A stretch of DNA of 64,000 nucleotides from Eunapius fragilis (taxonomy: Eukaryota; Porifera; Demospongiae; Spongillida; Spongillidae), in assembly GCA_963681505.1 (NCBI GenBank), contig OY811976.1, positions 1,546,359 through 1,610,358 on the forward strand, read 5' to 3'. A program made the translations under genes and the position numbers. This document shows, one piece after another, positions 10,535-21,373 of this stretch (position 1 is the first letter of the stretch; each line of letters opens with the position of its first letter). Under the pieces are notes generated by a model that saw only the letters and a program-made list of their open reading frames with translations, did not search any database and had not been told where the DNA came from.

Positions 10535-10643
10535 TCAAGTCCAAATGTACATCCCATTTGCCCTGCCCTATTTACACTTCCTAATTACTGTGTTCCATTC
10601 AGTAGAGTTTTTCCTCTCTATTCATGAGGTCCCCGAGGTTACA
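10535..10643 (-). repeat. 5' LTR of Gypsy-B, outer part
   Basis: Continues the LTR interrupted at 9138 and ends GGTTACA at 10643, followed by the TGTT duplication (10644-10647). Confidence 0.85.
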
Positions 10644-10647
10644 TGTT

Positions 10648-11788
10648 TTAGAAAGGTGACACTGCCAATAATTCTTTCCCGGTCACGCAGTACATTCGTT
10701 CAGCCTTGCTCAGAGTACGACTAGCGTACGCCACCACCCTCTCCAAGCCGTCGTGTTCTTGCGATAAAACTGCTCCAATTCCAGTCTCACACGCATCTGT
10801 ATCCAGAAGGAAGGGTTTACTGAAGTCTGGGAATGCGAGAATCGGAGCAGCAACCAGCTGAGATCTCAGCTCCTGAAAGGAAATGGAACACTCTTCTGAC
10901 CAACAGAACTCACGTCTCGTTCGGTAAGCTGATACAGAGGCATCGCGATAGTTGCGAAATTCTGAATATAATTTCTGCAGTATCCAACCAGCCCCAAGAA
11001 TTGCTGCACGTCGCGCCCTGAGGTGGGAACCGGCCACGTCTTCACAGCGTTAACCTTCTCTGAATCGGTGTGAATTCCCTCTCTCGTAACGACGTGACCA
11101 AGGTACACCATCTTCTCCTGGAACAGCGAGCACTTAGAGGGTTTTAGACGCAGCCCCGCCCATCGTAGTCCTTCCAGATGCAAGTATCAAATTTTGAAGA
11201 TGACGCTCAAAGGTTTTTCACATAATGACTATATCGCCAATATAAACGAGACAGCGTTCCCATGCACTGGATACCGGAGAGTACCAGATCCATCAACCTT
11301 TGGAATACCGCCGGAGCGTTACACAATCCGAACGGCATAACTTTGAATTCAAAAAGTCCTTCTCGGGTGCCGAATGCCGTTTTGTGCTGATCTTTTTCTT
11401 CTATTTCTACCTGCCAATAGCCGCATATGAGATCCAAAGTGGAAAACCACTTCGATCCACTTAATGCTTTCAAGGTATCGTTCACTCTCGGTAAGGGGTA
11501 GGCGTCTTTCCGTGTGACAAAATTTATCTTCTGGTAGTCGATGCAAAACCGCAGAGATGCATCCTTTTTCGGAACTAGGATTATTGGAGAAGCCCACGGA
11601 CTTGACGATGGTTGGATGATATCCTTCCGAAGCATATCATCGACCATCTTTTTGCTTGTTCTCTCCGAAATGGTGCATGGGACCCGTCTGCACTGCTGCC
11701 TGACCGGGGGGGCTAGTACCTGTATCAATGGAATGTTTAACAGCACCTGTGCGACCCATAACTCAGCAAACACGTCTGAAAATTCCAC
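10648..11788 (-). pseudogene. Gypsy-A reverse transcriptase and RNase H N-terminus
   Basis: Minus strand. 11788-11207 carries RT: SSSPWASPIILVPKKD, FCIDYQKIN, FSTLDLICGYWQVE and MPFGLCNAPAVFQRLMD. The catalytic YxDD reads YIGD (11233-11244), in a different frame from the upstream part, so one metal-binding Asp is lost. 11183-10866 holds the RT connection (YLGHVVTREGI, FLGLVGYCRNYI), and 11037-10648 the start of RNase H (LLDTDACETGIGAVL, VVAYASRTLSKAE). The frame breaks just before the Gypsy-B insertion because one base is missing near LLAV. RNase H resumes at 4664. Confidence 0.85.
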
Positions 11789-12141
11789 TAGTACTTCGTA
11801 AAGACGGTTTTCTCTTCAGATGTTAAATCACCAGCACTTTTATTCGCTATGTCATGCAGCAAACTGCGCTTACGAGATGATACTTCCTCGTTGTCACCAG
11901 GTATACTTTGCTGTTTTCACTTACTGGTGCCACCATAACTTCATCAAACGGTTTAGCAGTGGCCACATTTGTTCCCTTGTAGATGACCGCCTCTGTTGGT
12001 AGGGGGTTTATGATTAGTAAAGGGTACCTGTCCACCTGGCAATGGTGTCACCAGGGCTCCGGCCACAAGAATTGGAAGGTCAAATCGTGATCCTTCCACC
12101 AACCACATGTCTGTTCGAACCCTCAGTGGATGAAACCATAG

Positions 12142-12760
12142 CTACCGCTTGTACCTCAATAATGAACGGGGGAATAGTACCTGGAGTTCATCATGTTCAT
12201 GGCTGCATCTGTCGGTGTGGTTCGAGCTGGTCTTTCTTGTCACCTCCTCCAGTGGTACCATAACATTTCTGAATTGGAGGGTGTTCTTTGACAGGTCAAT
12301 GACGCCTCCATATTTCTTCAGAAAATATGATCCAACGATGCAATCTCCACCGAGCATATCAAAAATTGTACCAGCAATGTCCAATTGCAAAGTCGATACA
12401 CCATGCACATGCTGAAACAGGGCTACCTTCCACACCAACCAATATATGTCCCTCCCATGCACGGTGCTAGGCTACAGCGGTTGACTCCCTCCAGCTGGCT
12501 CCAAGCCGTCTTCTTAAATAGACTCACTGTGGCGCGAGTGTCAACCATGCATTTAACTATCTTGTTTTTCACACAGGCTGTTATACAAGGTGATGATGCG
12601 GGGTTTATTGCTAAACTACAATGGACCATTGTATTAAGTCCCTCATGCACTTGGTCCCTAGTGGTAAGGGGTTCTAGTTTCCCTGCTTCGAGCATTTACC
12701 CTCAGCAGCGCAGTTTCTTGCGATATGGCCCACTTGCCCACATCTATAGCATACAATTCG
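12142..12760 (-). pseudogene. Gypsy-A zinc knuckle and aspartic protease (mutated active site)
   Basis: The CCHC knuckle CYRCGQVGHIARNC is at 12756-12715. The protease follows (12695-12423 and 12462-12142): the flap-side sequence GDCIVGSYFLKKYGGVIDL is present, but the active-site loop reads MVDTRATVSLF instead of DTGA, with Arg for the invariant Gly. A frame change lies between the two protease pieces. In the family this enzyme cleaves the Gag-Pol polyprotein; here it would be dead. Confidence 0.75.
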
Positions 12761-12825
12761 CTTACTTCCGCCCCCCCCACCTGTACCAGTCGTCCGCATT
12801 GATCTCTTGCCAGCCACCGCTCCCC

Positions 12826-13555
12826 CTAACGCAGTTCCAACCTTTCCAGCCGCTCTGTCAATGTTTTCAGCATTTCTACCACCGCGTCCTGTCCGCTACC
12901 ACTGGACGACGTGACGGAAATACTGTGGACCTCTGCTTCCTCTGCGACCGCTGATGCATTGAGCTCTTGTCGCAATCCCGGGCGGAGATAGGACTGTATC
13001 TCCAGCGTCGCAGTGACAGCTTCGTCGACGGTTTTCGGCTCTCGCTGTCGAACAGTAAATGCAACCTGAGGGTTATCAAGCTCACCTAGGTATCTCTCGA
13101 GAGCAAGCAATTCTTTCGCTTTATCGTCCAGCTCTGGTAAAGCCTTTTCAGCCAGGATCCGTAGCTCGTCTGCTAAATCACTCCAAGACTCATCTCTTGC
13201 GTCTCCTAGTCTGAAATTCAACAAAATACAACTTTCGCTTACTGTCTGGCTCGTAACGTTTTGTAACGTTTCCTTTCCTGCTTCGTAGTCATCTTTGGTT
13301 TCCGAGGAAAGTCGCTTCCACGCTGTCTGCGCTTTCCCTGTATATTGCACTGGCAACCATGCACAACCGCTTCTTTTCGTCGTCCCAACCGTTCACCAAA
13401 GCAACGGCTTCGAAATGGTCTATCCACTCAGCCCAACTTGACAGACCTGAGAAAGAATCAGGCGAAACGAGAGGGTGACTAGCGCCAACGGACGCGGCCA
13501 CCCTTTCGAGCTGAGTTGTCCGAGTGGCTCCAACTTCTTCGCTCTCGCTCGCCAT
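12826..13555 (-). pseudogene. Gypsy-A gag
   Basis: Minus-strand Gag in two overlapping frames. 13555-13289 starts with ATG immediately after the primer-binding site and contains FSGLSSWAEWIDHFEAVALV. 13356-12826 continues with YTGKAQTAWKRLS, a capsid-type helical region, and LERYLGELDNPQVAFTVRQ. One frameshift near 13300 joins them. The domain plan equals Gypsy-B Gag, but this copy keeps the N-terminus. A Cys/His knuckle follows at 12756-12715. Confidence 0.75.
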
Positions 13556-13571
13556 CCTGCTGACTACGCCA
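13554..13571 (-). other. Primer-binding site of Gypsy-A (tRNA-Ser-like)
   Basis: Minus-strand TGGCGTAGTCAGCAGGAT, two bases from the LTR end and overlapping the gag ATG. The same 18 bases occur in Gypsy-D (62902-62919). Animal tRNA-Ser (3' end ATCCTGCCGACTACG plus CCA) is complementary at all but one position. Confidence 0.65.
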
Positions 13572-13573
13572 CG

Positions 13574-13737
13574 TGTATGCTATTGCCGAGAGCTTATAGC
13601 AAATCACTGTAATATAAAATTACAAGCAGACTGCCCCTAAAAGGGCAATACCGGGTTTAAATACATCCACCAGCGCATGCGTGGAGCTGGCCAAACACTA
13701 CGCACCTAAGTATACAGAAATAAATAGCATTGCTACA
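13574..13737 (-). repeat. 5' LTR of Gypsy-A
   Basis: About 164 bp in plus orientation TGTATGC...TTGCTACA. The last 106 bp match 2583-2682. Its inner 58 bp are absent from the other copy. Confidence 0.65.
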
Positions 13738-14284
13738 CTAGCTCTAAACATTTCAGGTTATTGATTCTGTGCATCCTGATCTCTGCCCCCCACTGCCTCT
13801 TGTTAGAATAATGTGAGTCAAAGGTGAGGTCACCTGATGTCAAAGGCAGCATGCTTCCCTCTCCCAATCGAGAACTTAGTACAATTACAGGACAAATATG
13901 GCCTCACAGTAGGTCTGTGGAACTACTATTTCATAGGCTAATGATGGTTGCATGCTACTTGATGGGAGTTAATAAATTAAAACAATCTTACCAAAGATGA
14001 TGCCAGAAAAAAAACTGACCAATAGAAATGACATTTGGAAATGTGTATGCCTTTTGATCTGCAGGACCATACACTTTCATGGTCTACAAACCAGGCAGTT
14101 GTCTCCTTTGGCAACTTGCAATGATTTCATAGACAAGGTGGCATGGTTATGCGTTGTAGATATTTATTCTATTTCATCAGCTTCCTATATTGTTGCTCAC
14201 ACACCTTTTACTATTCCACCTTCACCCTTCACTTCATTGATGTTATACCATACAGTTCCTGAGCAACGTTTTACTATGTATTAT
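13738..14284. other. Intergenic, nothing recognised
   Basis: AT-rich sequence with no supported gene. From about 14285 onward it matches the flank of the second glycosyltransferase copy (from about 52935). Confidence 0.5.
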
Positions 14285-14513
14285 TGACCTGTACATGGTC
14301 CTAATATGAAACATCATGAAGTACACGGCGGTTAAACTGGGGATGCATTCTTTGCATATTTTGCATGTGCATCTGATCACAGTGTAAATCGTCCAGTAGC
14401 ACACTACATCCTCTTTTACTTTCTCAACAATTATCAATGGTTCTTTAATCATCCTACATATATTCACCAAAGAAAATCATTACAGTTAGAGGAAAACACT
14501 GAGTAACGGTTAA

Positions 14514-15524
14514 TTAATTTCTATGAAGCACTGTCCATATTTGATCAGGTATATTTTTATTCACTCTAGATGCAATCCTCTCAAACTCCTCGATCAGGTT
14601 CAGTTTCATCAATGCATCAAAGGTTGTGAAGTAGGAGAAGTGTACAACAAGAGCATTCCCAATGACACAGTGAGGTGCCATCTCCTTCACGTATTTCACT
14701 GTCCACCAGTTCTCGTCATCGGGGCTGATTGGCAAAGATCTAATGAGTGCTTTCAAGTTGATTGTTTCATTGTTAATCATGAAGAAGTTGATACTGAATC
14801 TGTGTTTGTCTTTCAAGGGTAAAACGCCAGCAAATAAGTATCTGCTCAACTGGCGGTTATTGTAGAAGGACAAGAATCTGTTCAGTGACAGTTGGGCACA
14901 TTCTAACGATTTCCAGCCACAATTTGCAGATGGATCATAGTTGAATTTGAGACCACCAGGATTGATGAGGCTATCATTGTATAAACCCATTTCCTGGTGG
15001 ATCCAGCTGCATCTCCAGTTAGCACCTGCAATGTTGCCAAATGAAATTGTGCAAGGCGTGCTTCTGTCTCTATGTATCATGCTCTCAAATGTTCCAGGGT
15101 GAATGTAAACCACATCATCATCTAGCTTGAAGTATGCATTGTTAGGATTTTTAAGTATGTCTTCTATGAGATCATAGTAGGCTGACTCATATTTGCGAGG
15201 AGGTTGATTAGGAGTGTAACCCATGTAATTAAGAGTAATTACTTCTTGCTGAAGTATATTGTTCACCACATCTGACAAATTCAACATTCTATCGTGTGTG
15301 TTTTTGTCATAATTAACCATCATGTACATGATTTTGTCAATAACACCACCATTTGCTCTCAAGTTTGCAAATAAGTATGGAAACTGAATCTTTAGAAATT
15401 TCCACCTGCCAGAAAACACAAAGACTGTATTATGACCTGGATATGGCTTCTGGACTGAATTGTGTGTCACAGATGCGTTCGGGCTTCTATCATTGGCTTC
15501 CACTTGGTGGTAAAGAGAGTGCAT
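14514..15524 (-). CDS. Putative GT-A-type glycosyltransferase (copy A)
   Basis: An uninterrupted frame of 336 codons. Residues 33-45 (TVFVFSGRWKFLK) look like the first strand and loop of a nucleotide-sugar-binding fold. KLDDDVVYIHP (DDD at residues 135-137) fits the DxD metal-binding motif of GT-A glycosyltransferases. Conserved aromatic and Cys residues follow (ANWRCSWIHQEMGLY, CGWKSLEC). I cannot name the family; the acceptor and sugar are unknown. There is no signal peptide or membrane anchor in the frame. Upstream, AACTAAT then a CT-rich run and AAG resembles a splice acceptor, and copy B has ATA where this copy has the start ATG, so the true start is probably in an upstream exon. Copy B (53207-54202) is very similar throughout and their flanks also match, so this is a genomic duplication. 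Confidence 0.65.
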   Translation of the reverse strand: MHSLYHQVEANDRSPNASVTHNSVQKPYPGHNTVFVFSGRWKFLKIQFPYLFANLRANGGVIDKIMYMMVNYDKNTHDRMLNLSDVVNNILQQEVITLNYMGYTPNQPPRKYESAYYDLIEDILKNPNNAYFKLDDDVVYIHPGTFESMIHRDRSTPCTISFGNIAGANWRCSWIHQEMGLYNDSLINPGGLKFNYDPSANCGWKSLECAQLSLNRFLSFYNNRQLSRYLFAGVLPLKDKHRFSINFFMINNETINLKALIRSLPISPDDENWWTVKYVKEMAPHCVIGNALVVHFSYFTTFDALMKLNLIEEFERIASRVNKNIPDQIWTVLHRN

Positions 15525-15747
15525 TAGTTATCAACAGCTCATTATTAAATTGAGCTAATTTACTTGTTGGGTTAGAGTATAATATAGATGAGTTTGGTAC
15601 AGTGATGTGTATTATTATTTACTAGTCGTAAAAACCATTGGAGGATGATGATTTAGGATTAACTATATCTGTTGAACAGCCCAACATGCTGGTAAATATG
15701 GGATCATTGCAGGTTTTCTGTGAGCATATACACTATACGGCCGAAAG
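15525..15747. other. Upstream flank shared with glycosyltransferase copy B
   Basis: The sequence around 15540-15600 (GGGTTAGAGTATAATATAGA) recurs upstream of copy B at about 54240-54300. It has no coding sign. Confidence 0.5.
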
Positions 15748-15956
15748 CTGGTAGCATATAGGGTTGGAAGGCATTGCATTGGTGGTGCAAAAAGCATGGA
15801 AATGGGGTTGACTGAAATGGAAAATGAAATACACCTGTATTTAGTTCACCCCGGCAGTGTCATAAATATAGGAGTATTCCATTTCAGTCAACCGTATACC
15901 CATGCTTTTTACACCACCAATGCAATGCCTTCCCATCCTTGCTACCTGTTTTCTAG
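15748..15956. repeat. Foldback palindrome (FB family, arms only)
   Basis: Left arm GGTAGCATATAGGGTTGGAA onward and right arm ending in CCTTGCTACC are reverse complements. The centre holds ACACCTGTATTTAG against ATATAGGAGTATT. It shares the TGGTGGTGCAAAAAGCATGG block with the FB elements, but I see neither the FB core nor the terminal hairpin downstream. Confidence 0.75.
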
Positions 15957-16137
15957 TAGAGATTGTTTAATACATGTTTCATGTATAAGTGTTTCATGTG
16001 TTTAAGATGAGAGGTATATGTTGGGCGCAAATTGTGAATTTGTGCAATTTATAAATTGCGCTGCGCAATTTGCAAATTCATAATCTGCGCAACAATTTAT
16101 AAATTGCGCATCCTAACACAGTTCGTTTTAAATCCAT

Positions 16138-17278
16138 GTGGCGAAGTGTAGGAAAGGTGTCATATTTCAAAAGAAGACCACAGAAGGTTGCTTGAGACGT
16201 TTTGTAAAGAGAGGTGCTATGGTAAAGGAACTAGCAAAATGGTCACTGAAGAGAAAGCGAAAACAATTTGACAAGCAATCAAAGGAGAACAAGGTGGTAG
16301 TGTCACTGCATCTTTTAAGCACTGGGTCAACAGAACTAAGCAATTTTAGCTACTTAGCTATCCAGAGTTAGAATTAACTGACGTTCTCTGTCTGCTAGCA
16401 GAATTATATGTGCTTGTATGCACACGGCACGTTCTCAGACTGTTGTGTTATAGATAAACTTCATTTAGTTTGTTGTGATGGTTTATATCTCTACTGCTGA
16501 ATGAAAATGATACTACCATGTTGGTCACAACTGTGTCAGAATTGCTACCTGGTAAAACTTAAAGGTTGCTTGATTCATGTGACACTTTAGATTGACCTCA
16601 TTGATATGAAGCATATGCCAGATGATTCCTACAATTACATTGCACACCAAATGGATCATTGGTCTAAGTTTCATGTCATGTGGCCTCTGATGAGAAAATC
16701 TGCAATGGAGGTTGTGTTGGGCTCGCAACAAAAGTGCTTCCTTATTTGGGGCTCCCTAAGATACTGCAATCTGAAAGGCAGGGAGTTTGTCAATGATATC
16801 GTCAAAGAAATACTGACATTATGGCCAGGTCAAGTTGTGATAATTAATGGGCGTCCCCGCCATTCTCAATCTCAAGGATTGGTGGAAAGGGTAACCACTG
16901 TGTTGAGATGCAGATCCAGGCAATGAACAGGAATGGAGTGTGGCACAGGAAATGCTCCATGGACTGATTGGTTGCCACGCATTCAATGTATGTTGATTGT
17001 AAAACAAATGCAATTTTAACCATTTACTTACACATGCAGATAACCTTAACACACAAGTGTGCTGCACCTGGAAGAAAAGTCCATATGAAGTGGTTTATGG
17101 CCAACCTCCCAGAACAACATCATTTGCAGAACTTCCTAAAGGAAAGGGACCATGTGTCATGGAGGAAGAAGTGGCTGATAGGATGGATGGTAAGCACAAT
17201 GTGTATCAATCGCATGTATGTGACTATTCAGAATTTTTACTGAATAGGGTTTTTGCTTTTGTCGCTTCATTATTTTAA
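16138..17278 (+). pseudogene. Ginger-type integrase/transposase remnant
   Basis: 16138-16371 encodes a basic segment (FQKKTTEGCLRRFVKRGAM). 16590-16926 encodes the integrase core: IDLIDM with the first catalytic Asp, YNYIAHQMDHWSKFHVMWPL, then GREFVNDIVKEIL and INGRPRHSQSQGLVER with the Glu. The expected SDNGREF block is damaged (two residues lost and the frame changed near 16770), so the second catalytic Asp is missing. 17057-17190 encodes the end of the core with SPYEVVYGQPPR. Sequence and order resemble the integrase part of vertebrate KRBA2. It is inactive. Confidence 0.75.
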
Positions 17279-17292
17279 ACAGTCATACTCCT

Positions 17293-17727
17293 TTGTCAGT
17301 GTTTCCTTTTCAATCTCCAGCTCATACTCCATCAGTGTCTCCTGTTCAGCAAGCATCTCAAAGTCCTTCAATCAATTTTCATTGCAGAGATATTAGTGAT
17401 GAATTTATTTTCAGGAGTGAACATGGCATCCTATCTAACTGGTATCCAAGTTGTGAGCTAATGCCATTTAAGGGATCTGCACCATTTCCATACAATAAGG
17501 ACCATACCAAACTGCCTATCATAACACTGAGAGAAGCTGCTCTGACAGGAATAAACAAGCTGAAATGCATCTGCAAGAAAGGTTTTAAAGATAAACACTG
17601 TGCTTGTAGAGCTGCTGGATTTAATTGCAACAGTCATCGCCACCCGAAATCCAAATCATGTACCAATCAAATGGAGTCAAACTGTACAATTAACCGGCAT
17701 AACAAAACTTGGACAATCAACCACTAA
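17293..17727 (+). pseudogene. Cysteine-rich segment of the Ginger-like protein
   Basis: A 144-codon frame with a Ser/Pro-rich start (residues 5-28) and a Cys-rich end: CICKKGFKDKHCACRAAGFNC, then SKSCTN. The spacing C-x-C-x(8)-C-x-C-x(5)-C resembles the CxC/tesmin-like zinc-binding repeats found next to integrase in such transposons. The preceding acidic and aromatic part has no known match. It precedes the protease segment in the same orientation. Confidence 0.5.
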
Positions 17728-17812
17728 AAAGGCCTACTAAACTCAACCAAAAAATGGAAAGATTCCATCAAAGAAAGCTGCGGCTACATCTGATGAAAAA
17801 CTAGATGAAGCT

Positions 17813-18370
17813 GTGAAACAAGGTAAATGGTTTGGAGTTGCCCACATAAATGAAGCTATGAAAATGATTCAGAGCCAGTTCCCATCTTTGGCAGGATTTC
17901 ACAACTGTTTATTAGGTCAGAACCTTTTTCTTCCAAGCATTATTCAAATACTCATGTTAAGAAAATCACTGGATTGCAATCGAACACAAATCATCTGATT
18001 GTGTAAATATTTATGACAGTGTGCACAGTTCAGTGTCTACTGACACAAAATTGCAAATAGCGTCCTTGCTTCGCACTGATAATCAAAGAATAATATTGAA
18101 AATTCCAAAGGTGCAATTTCAAAAAAGAGCTTCAGACTGTGGTGCATACGCTATAACATTTACTATGATTTGCATAGCTTATGGCAACAATCCATCTAGT
18201 CATGAATATGAACAGACAAAGTTACAGTCACATTTTCTTGAAACCATTTCCATCAAAGCCAATAAAGCCAGGGAAGCCCAAATCGAGAACATATATATAT
18301 ATTCTGCACGTTGTATGCCAGCTGAAGCAGATATACACATGGCCCAGTGTACCATATGCAAGTAGTGGGT
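17813..18370 (+). pseudogene. Ulp1-like (C48) cysteine protease remnant
   Basis: Pieces in different frames: 17813-17998 (WFGVAHINEAMKMIQSQFP, GFHNCLLGQ) and 18021-18365. The end VQFQKRASDCGAYAITF carries the Gln and Cys of the Ulp1 active site (Q..DCGxxA). Before it, around 17965-18010, are codons for a HWIAIEH-like His block and a DS-containing turn, broken by a frame change. Ulp1 enzymes remove SUMO or similar proteins; in transposons their role is not established. The remnant is not expected to work. Confidence 0.65.
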
Positions 18371-18456
18371 ATCACAAGTCCTGTGAACATATTCCTGATG
18401 CAGTATTTAGAGACCCAAATTGTGACTGGAAATGCACTATGTGTGCCAAAGGATGA
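18300..18456 (+). pseudogene. PHD-like zinc finger remnant
   Basis: The end of a frame reads YHKSCEHIPDAVF and DWKCTMCAKG, preceded in another frame by HMAQCTICK. Joined by eye these give C-x2-C..H-x2-C..C-x2-C, the second half of a PHD-type finger. It directly follows the protease segment and lies inside the transposon ends. Confidence 0.5.
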
Positions 18457-18740
18457 ACTGAATCGCCAGGGATACACATACAAGTACAATTCATGGGTTG
18501 GTGTGTTGCATGTATTTACTGTAAACTTCATGCCATTTATCAAGAATAGGATTTATTTGCAGTTCTCAAATTGCGCAACTGACTTAACTTTCGTTGCGCA
18601 ATTTATGAACGGACCGTGCATAGTACGTACGATTCACAGTTTGCGCAACAATTTAAAAATTGTTGCGCAAATTGTGAATTCCCAAATTGCGCAGCACAAT
18701 TTATAAATTACGCAAATTCACAATTTGCGCCTAACATATA

Positions 18741-21373
18741 TATAGAACATTATAACTTGACTTGCACAAGAAACAGTTGCGAAGTAGGATGTCAGCTGGA
18801 CGGGTCTTGCTGTGGTCTGTACCTAAGTTTTGCCAACTTCCACCTTAAACTTTATGCGTGCCTGACAAATAGGTCTCCACAAGGATGTCCATGACGAGAC
18901 ACCACATCACCACCATATTAATTGTATGTAATTGTATGGTGGCCAAGGTGATCAAGTGCAGCACTAGCAGCCCCTCAGAAGTCTCAGGACGAAACCATCA
19001 TTTGATGGCAACCTAGAAAACAGGAGGCTCTTAGTGGGCACAACAGAGAGCCAGGATGAAACAAGAGCTACAGAAGATAATGGTATATCTATATGGCAGG
19101 TTCGGCATTAAACTTGAGAGAGCAAATGCAAGGACTAACCTCACAAATTGCTGACATGCAGGTTGACACAATGGACTGTTAATTATGTGTATATTTGTAG
19201 AGTTATGATATTAATTCTTGCATACATAATAGCAGCTACAACACACACAAATAAAGTCTTGAGGGCAGGAGCTCCCTTGCCAGGATGGCCCTGGCAATGG
19301 ACCTGACTGAGGTGATGTTCAGCCCACTGTAAATGTCTGCCAAAACTAAAGGGATTGGGAAAGGACATGCTGATGGCAAGGTGGATGCCAACCTAGAGAA
19401 AGTGAGGTGAGCCTCCTTAACCAGTTGCAGAAGGTTTCAACAGCTAAGAGAATGCACATCCACCCCAATTCCTGACATTTGGGAGCATTGGTGAGTAACT
19501 TGCAGGTCTACTGCTATAGATGTTGCACCAGATATTCAATGTGTTCCTCAATATAGCTGTGAAGAGTGGTGATTATACTGTAACATCAAATGCTGCAGGC
19601 TTTCCCTTGTTCCGTGGACCAGCAATGAGCCCATCTGCAGGTCTAGTGTGGTTGCATGTCATCTCTGGTAAGACCATGGCCCTTCTTCACACTCACACTC
19701 ACATGAGCTTGCCGGCAGAAGTCCACAACGACATCACGCAAGTGATTGTGCCATATCACCACATCTCCCCGTACCTGCAAGTTACAGCATGGTGACCGAG
19801 GGGATCAAGAGCAATCTCCAGGCAAAAGGTGCACACAGTTCTATCAACACCCACACCATCCACCACCTCACTGCAGTCTGGAACTCATTGGACTCCAAGT
19901 CTAAACCTAAGCCCATGAAAGGGACTACTGACATCCATGAAGCTGTATGGAACAGTCGGCAACATAAAGGAGCTTGGCTTTATTGGCTGGGAAGGATGTT
20001 TCCAACAAAGATTTGAACTCATCATCATCAATCTTGTTGAACAGCTCTCTCTGAGGAGTGGGAGAAATGAGGGCAGACTCAGCTGTGATTGAGGGCAGAC
20101 TCAACTGTGACCTTGAGTTATAGGCAATGACCATCTGTTGAGTACAATTGACCCAGCTAGATGAGGTAAGTTTTTGGTGGGTGTCTTAGACAGTCAAGCA
20201 AGCTGTCAACTGCACCTGGTAATGAAGTTCTATATGGCTTGGCAAGCATCAGCTTTTAATTATAAATAGGCCTTGTACGCTTCATATTGTGTCGATGTGT
20301 TACAAATAACGCTATTTACCCCCTACTTTCTGCACTTCTATGTATACTGTTTCCCTATGGGAAATTCGATTTTCATGTCTTCGACAAGCTCCATGTTGGC
20401 GTTACAAGGTCCGATCATAGACACTAGAGTACAGTGCCCACTCGTTTATATGGAAAAGTATCAGCTTGATTTTACAGAAATTAAGGCATATTCATAAGGA
20501 GCTAGGCAAACTGTCAGTGTACTTTGCCCTAAGCTATCTATATATGTACCACTTTATTTACCACTAATTCCATTCCCTTGCCAATGTAGTGCTTTTATTT
20601 AACAAAACTAATTGAATTTTAAGAGACAGCCTTGAGCTAGTTGATGTAGTGTACCTGAATGACTTGCACATTTTGCACGTTTACTATGTATATATCATGC
20701 ATGTAGCTCATGTGGGCATGCCATGCTTGACAAGTAGTTGTAATCCTCAGTACAATGCCCTGCATCATGTCATATGTATCTGCAGGTCAGTGTGTTGAGT
20801 CTGCCGTATACCTTCCATCATTATTGATGGGCATATGTGTGATTCATGCGTGCGATACTAGCTAACCTGTGCTTGGTTGGTGGTACACTTTTCTATTGTG
20901 GGTATGACGTCATTAAATATTAGAATAATTTAACTGACTCCAAGCGTGTTCCAAAATGCAAGCAACATGATCATGTGTAAGAAAATCTGCATTCACACAA
21001 ACATTGTGCATAATGCTCACCAATCAATACTTCCTTGCATAAACTGCATTTAAAGGCAAGCACTGTTGCAAAATGAAGATGTAAGAAGTGAAGGTAACTC
21101 ATGCAGGTGACGTTATGAACCTGTCAACTGATGAGACAATGTGGACGGCTCCAACAACTGAATGTCACTTGATATCAATGTACCACAGATACCACTTAAA
21201 GCACAATACCCTACAGATGTACACCAGCATGGATCTGGTGACATTCCATTCTCCAGCTTGTCTCATCAGTTGACAAGTTTACAATGTCACATGTATCAGT
21301 TACCTTCACTTGTTATATATTCAATCTGCAACAGTGCTTGCCTTAAAATGCAGTTTGTGCAAGAAAGTATCAT
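18741..21373. other. Long non-genic stretch
   Basis: No gene supported. Two segments recur elsewhere: 20485-20535 (GGAGCTAGGCAAACTGTCAG) matches 29215-29270 in inverse orientation, and 20910-21000 (TTAACTGACTCC.AGCGTGTTCC) matches 55850-55950. These suggest old dispersed repeats. 20040-20110 has a short tandem duplication around GAGGGCAGACTCA. Confidence 0.45.

Larger units (their letters stand above)
4669..10643 (-). mobile_element. Gypsy-B: Ty3/Gypsy retrotransposon inserted in Gypsy-A
   Basis: Minus-strand element with LTRs TGTAATTG...GGTTACA at 4669-4838 and at 9074-9138 + 10535-10643, the latter split by FB2. It has a primer-binding site complementary to initiator tRNA-Met (9058-9072), a gag remnant (8315-9002) and pol (4873-8318) in the order protease, RT, RNase H, integrase. 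The order and motifs are those of Ty3/Gypsy (Metaviridae-type) elements. It lies inside the RNase H of Gypsy-A between TGTT duplications, so it is younger than Gypsy-A and older than FB2. Several frameshifts separate the pol pieces. Confidence 0.9.
2583..13737 (-). mobile_element. Gypsy-A: Ty3/Gypsy LTR retrotransposon, split by Gypsy-B
   Basis: A minus-strand Ty3/Gypsy element: 5' LTR 13574-13737, primer-binding site 13554-13571, gag from 13555, zinc knuckle, protease, RT and RNase H down to 10648, then a 6-kb interruption by Gypsy-B (4669-10643), then the rest of RNase H and integrase (4664 down to about 2885), a polypurine stretch (2683-2704) and the 3' LTR. The RNase H reading is cut between LLAV (10.67 kb) and HFRPYLLG (4.66 kb), which shows that the two halves belong together. 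Stops, frameshifts and changed catalytic residues make it inactive. No target duplication was found; the outer left LTR appears truncated. Confidence 0.85.
16019..18736 (+). mobile_element. Ginger1-like DNA transposon (decayed)
   Basis: Inverted repeats TGTTGGGCGCAAATTGTGAA at the left and the complementary GCAAATTCACAATTTGCGCCTAACA at the right extend about 60 bp. TATA flanks both ends (16015-16018 and 18737-18740), compatible with a 4-bp duplication although the right flank is a TA repeat. Inside are remnants of a Gypsy-type integrase of the KRBA2/SCAND3 kind, a cysteine-rich block, a Ulp1-like cysteine protease and a PHD-like finger. Ginger1 elements (Gypsy-integrase-related cut-and-paste transposons) have TGT..ACA ends, a 4-bp duplication and such accessory domains, so the assignment fits well. 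Extra inverted AATTTATAAATTGCGC repeats lie within both ends. Confidence 0.75.
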
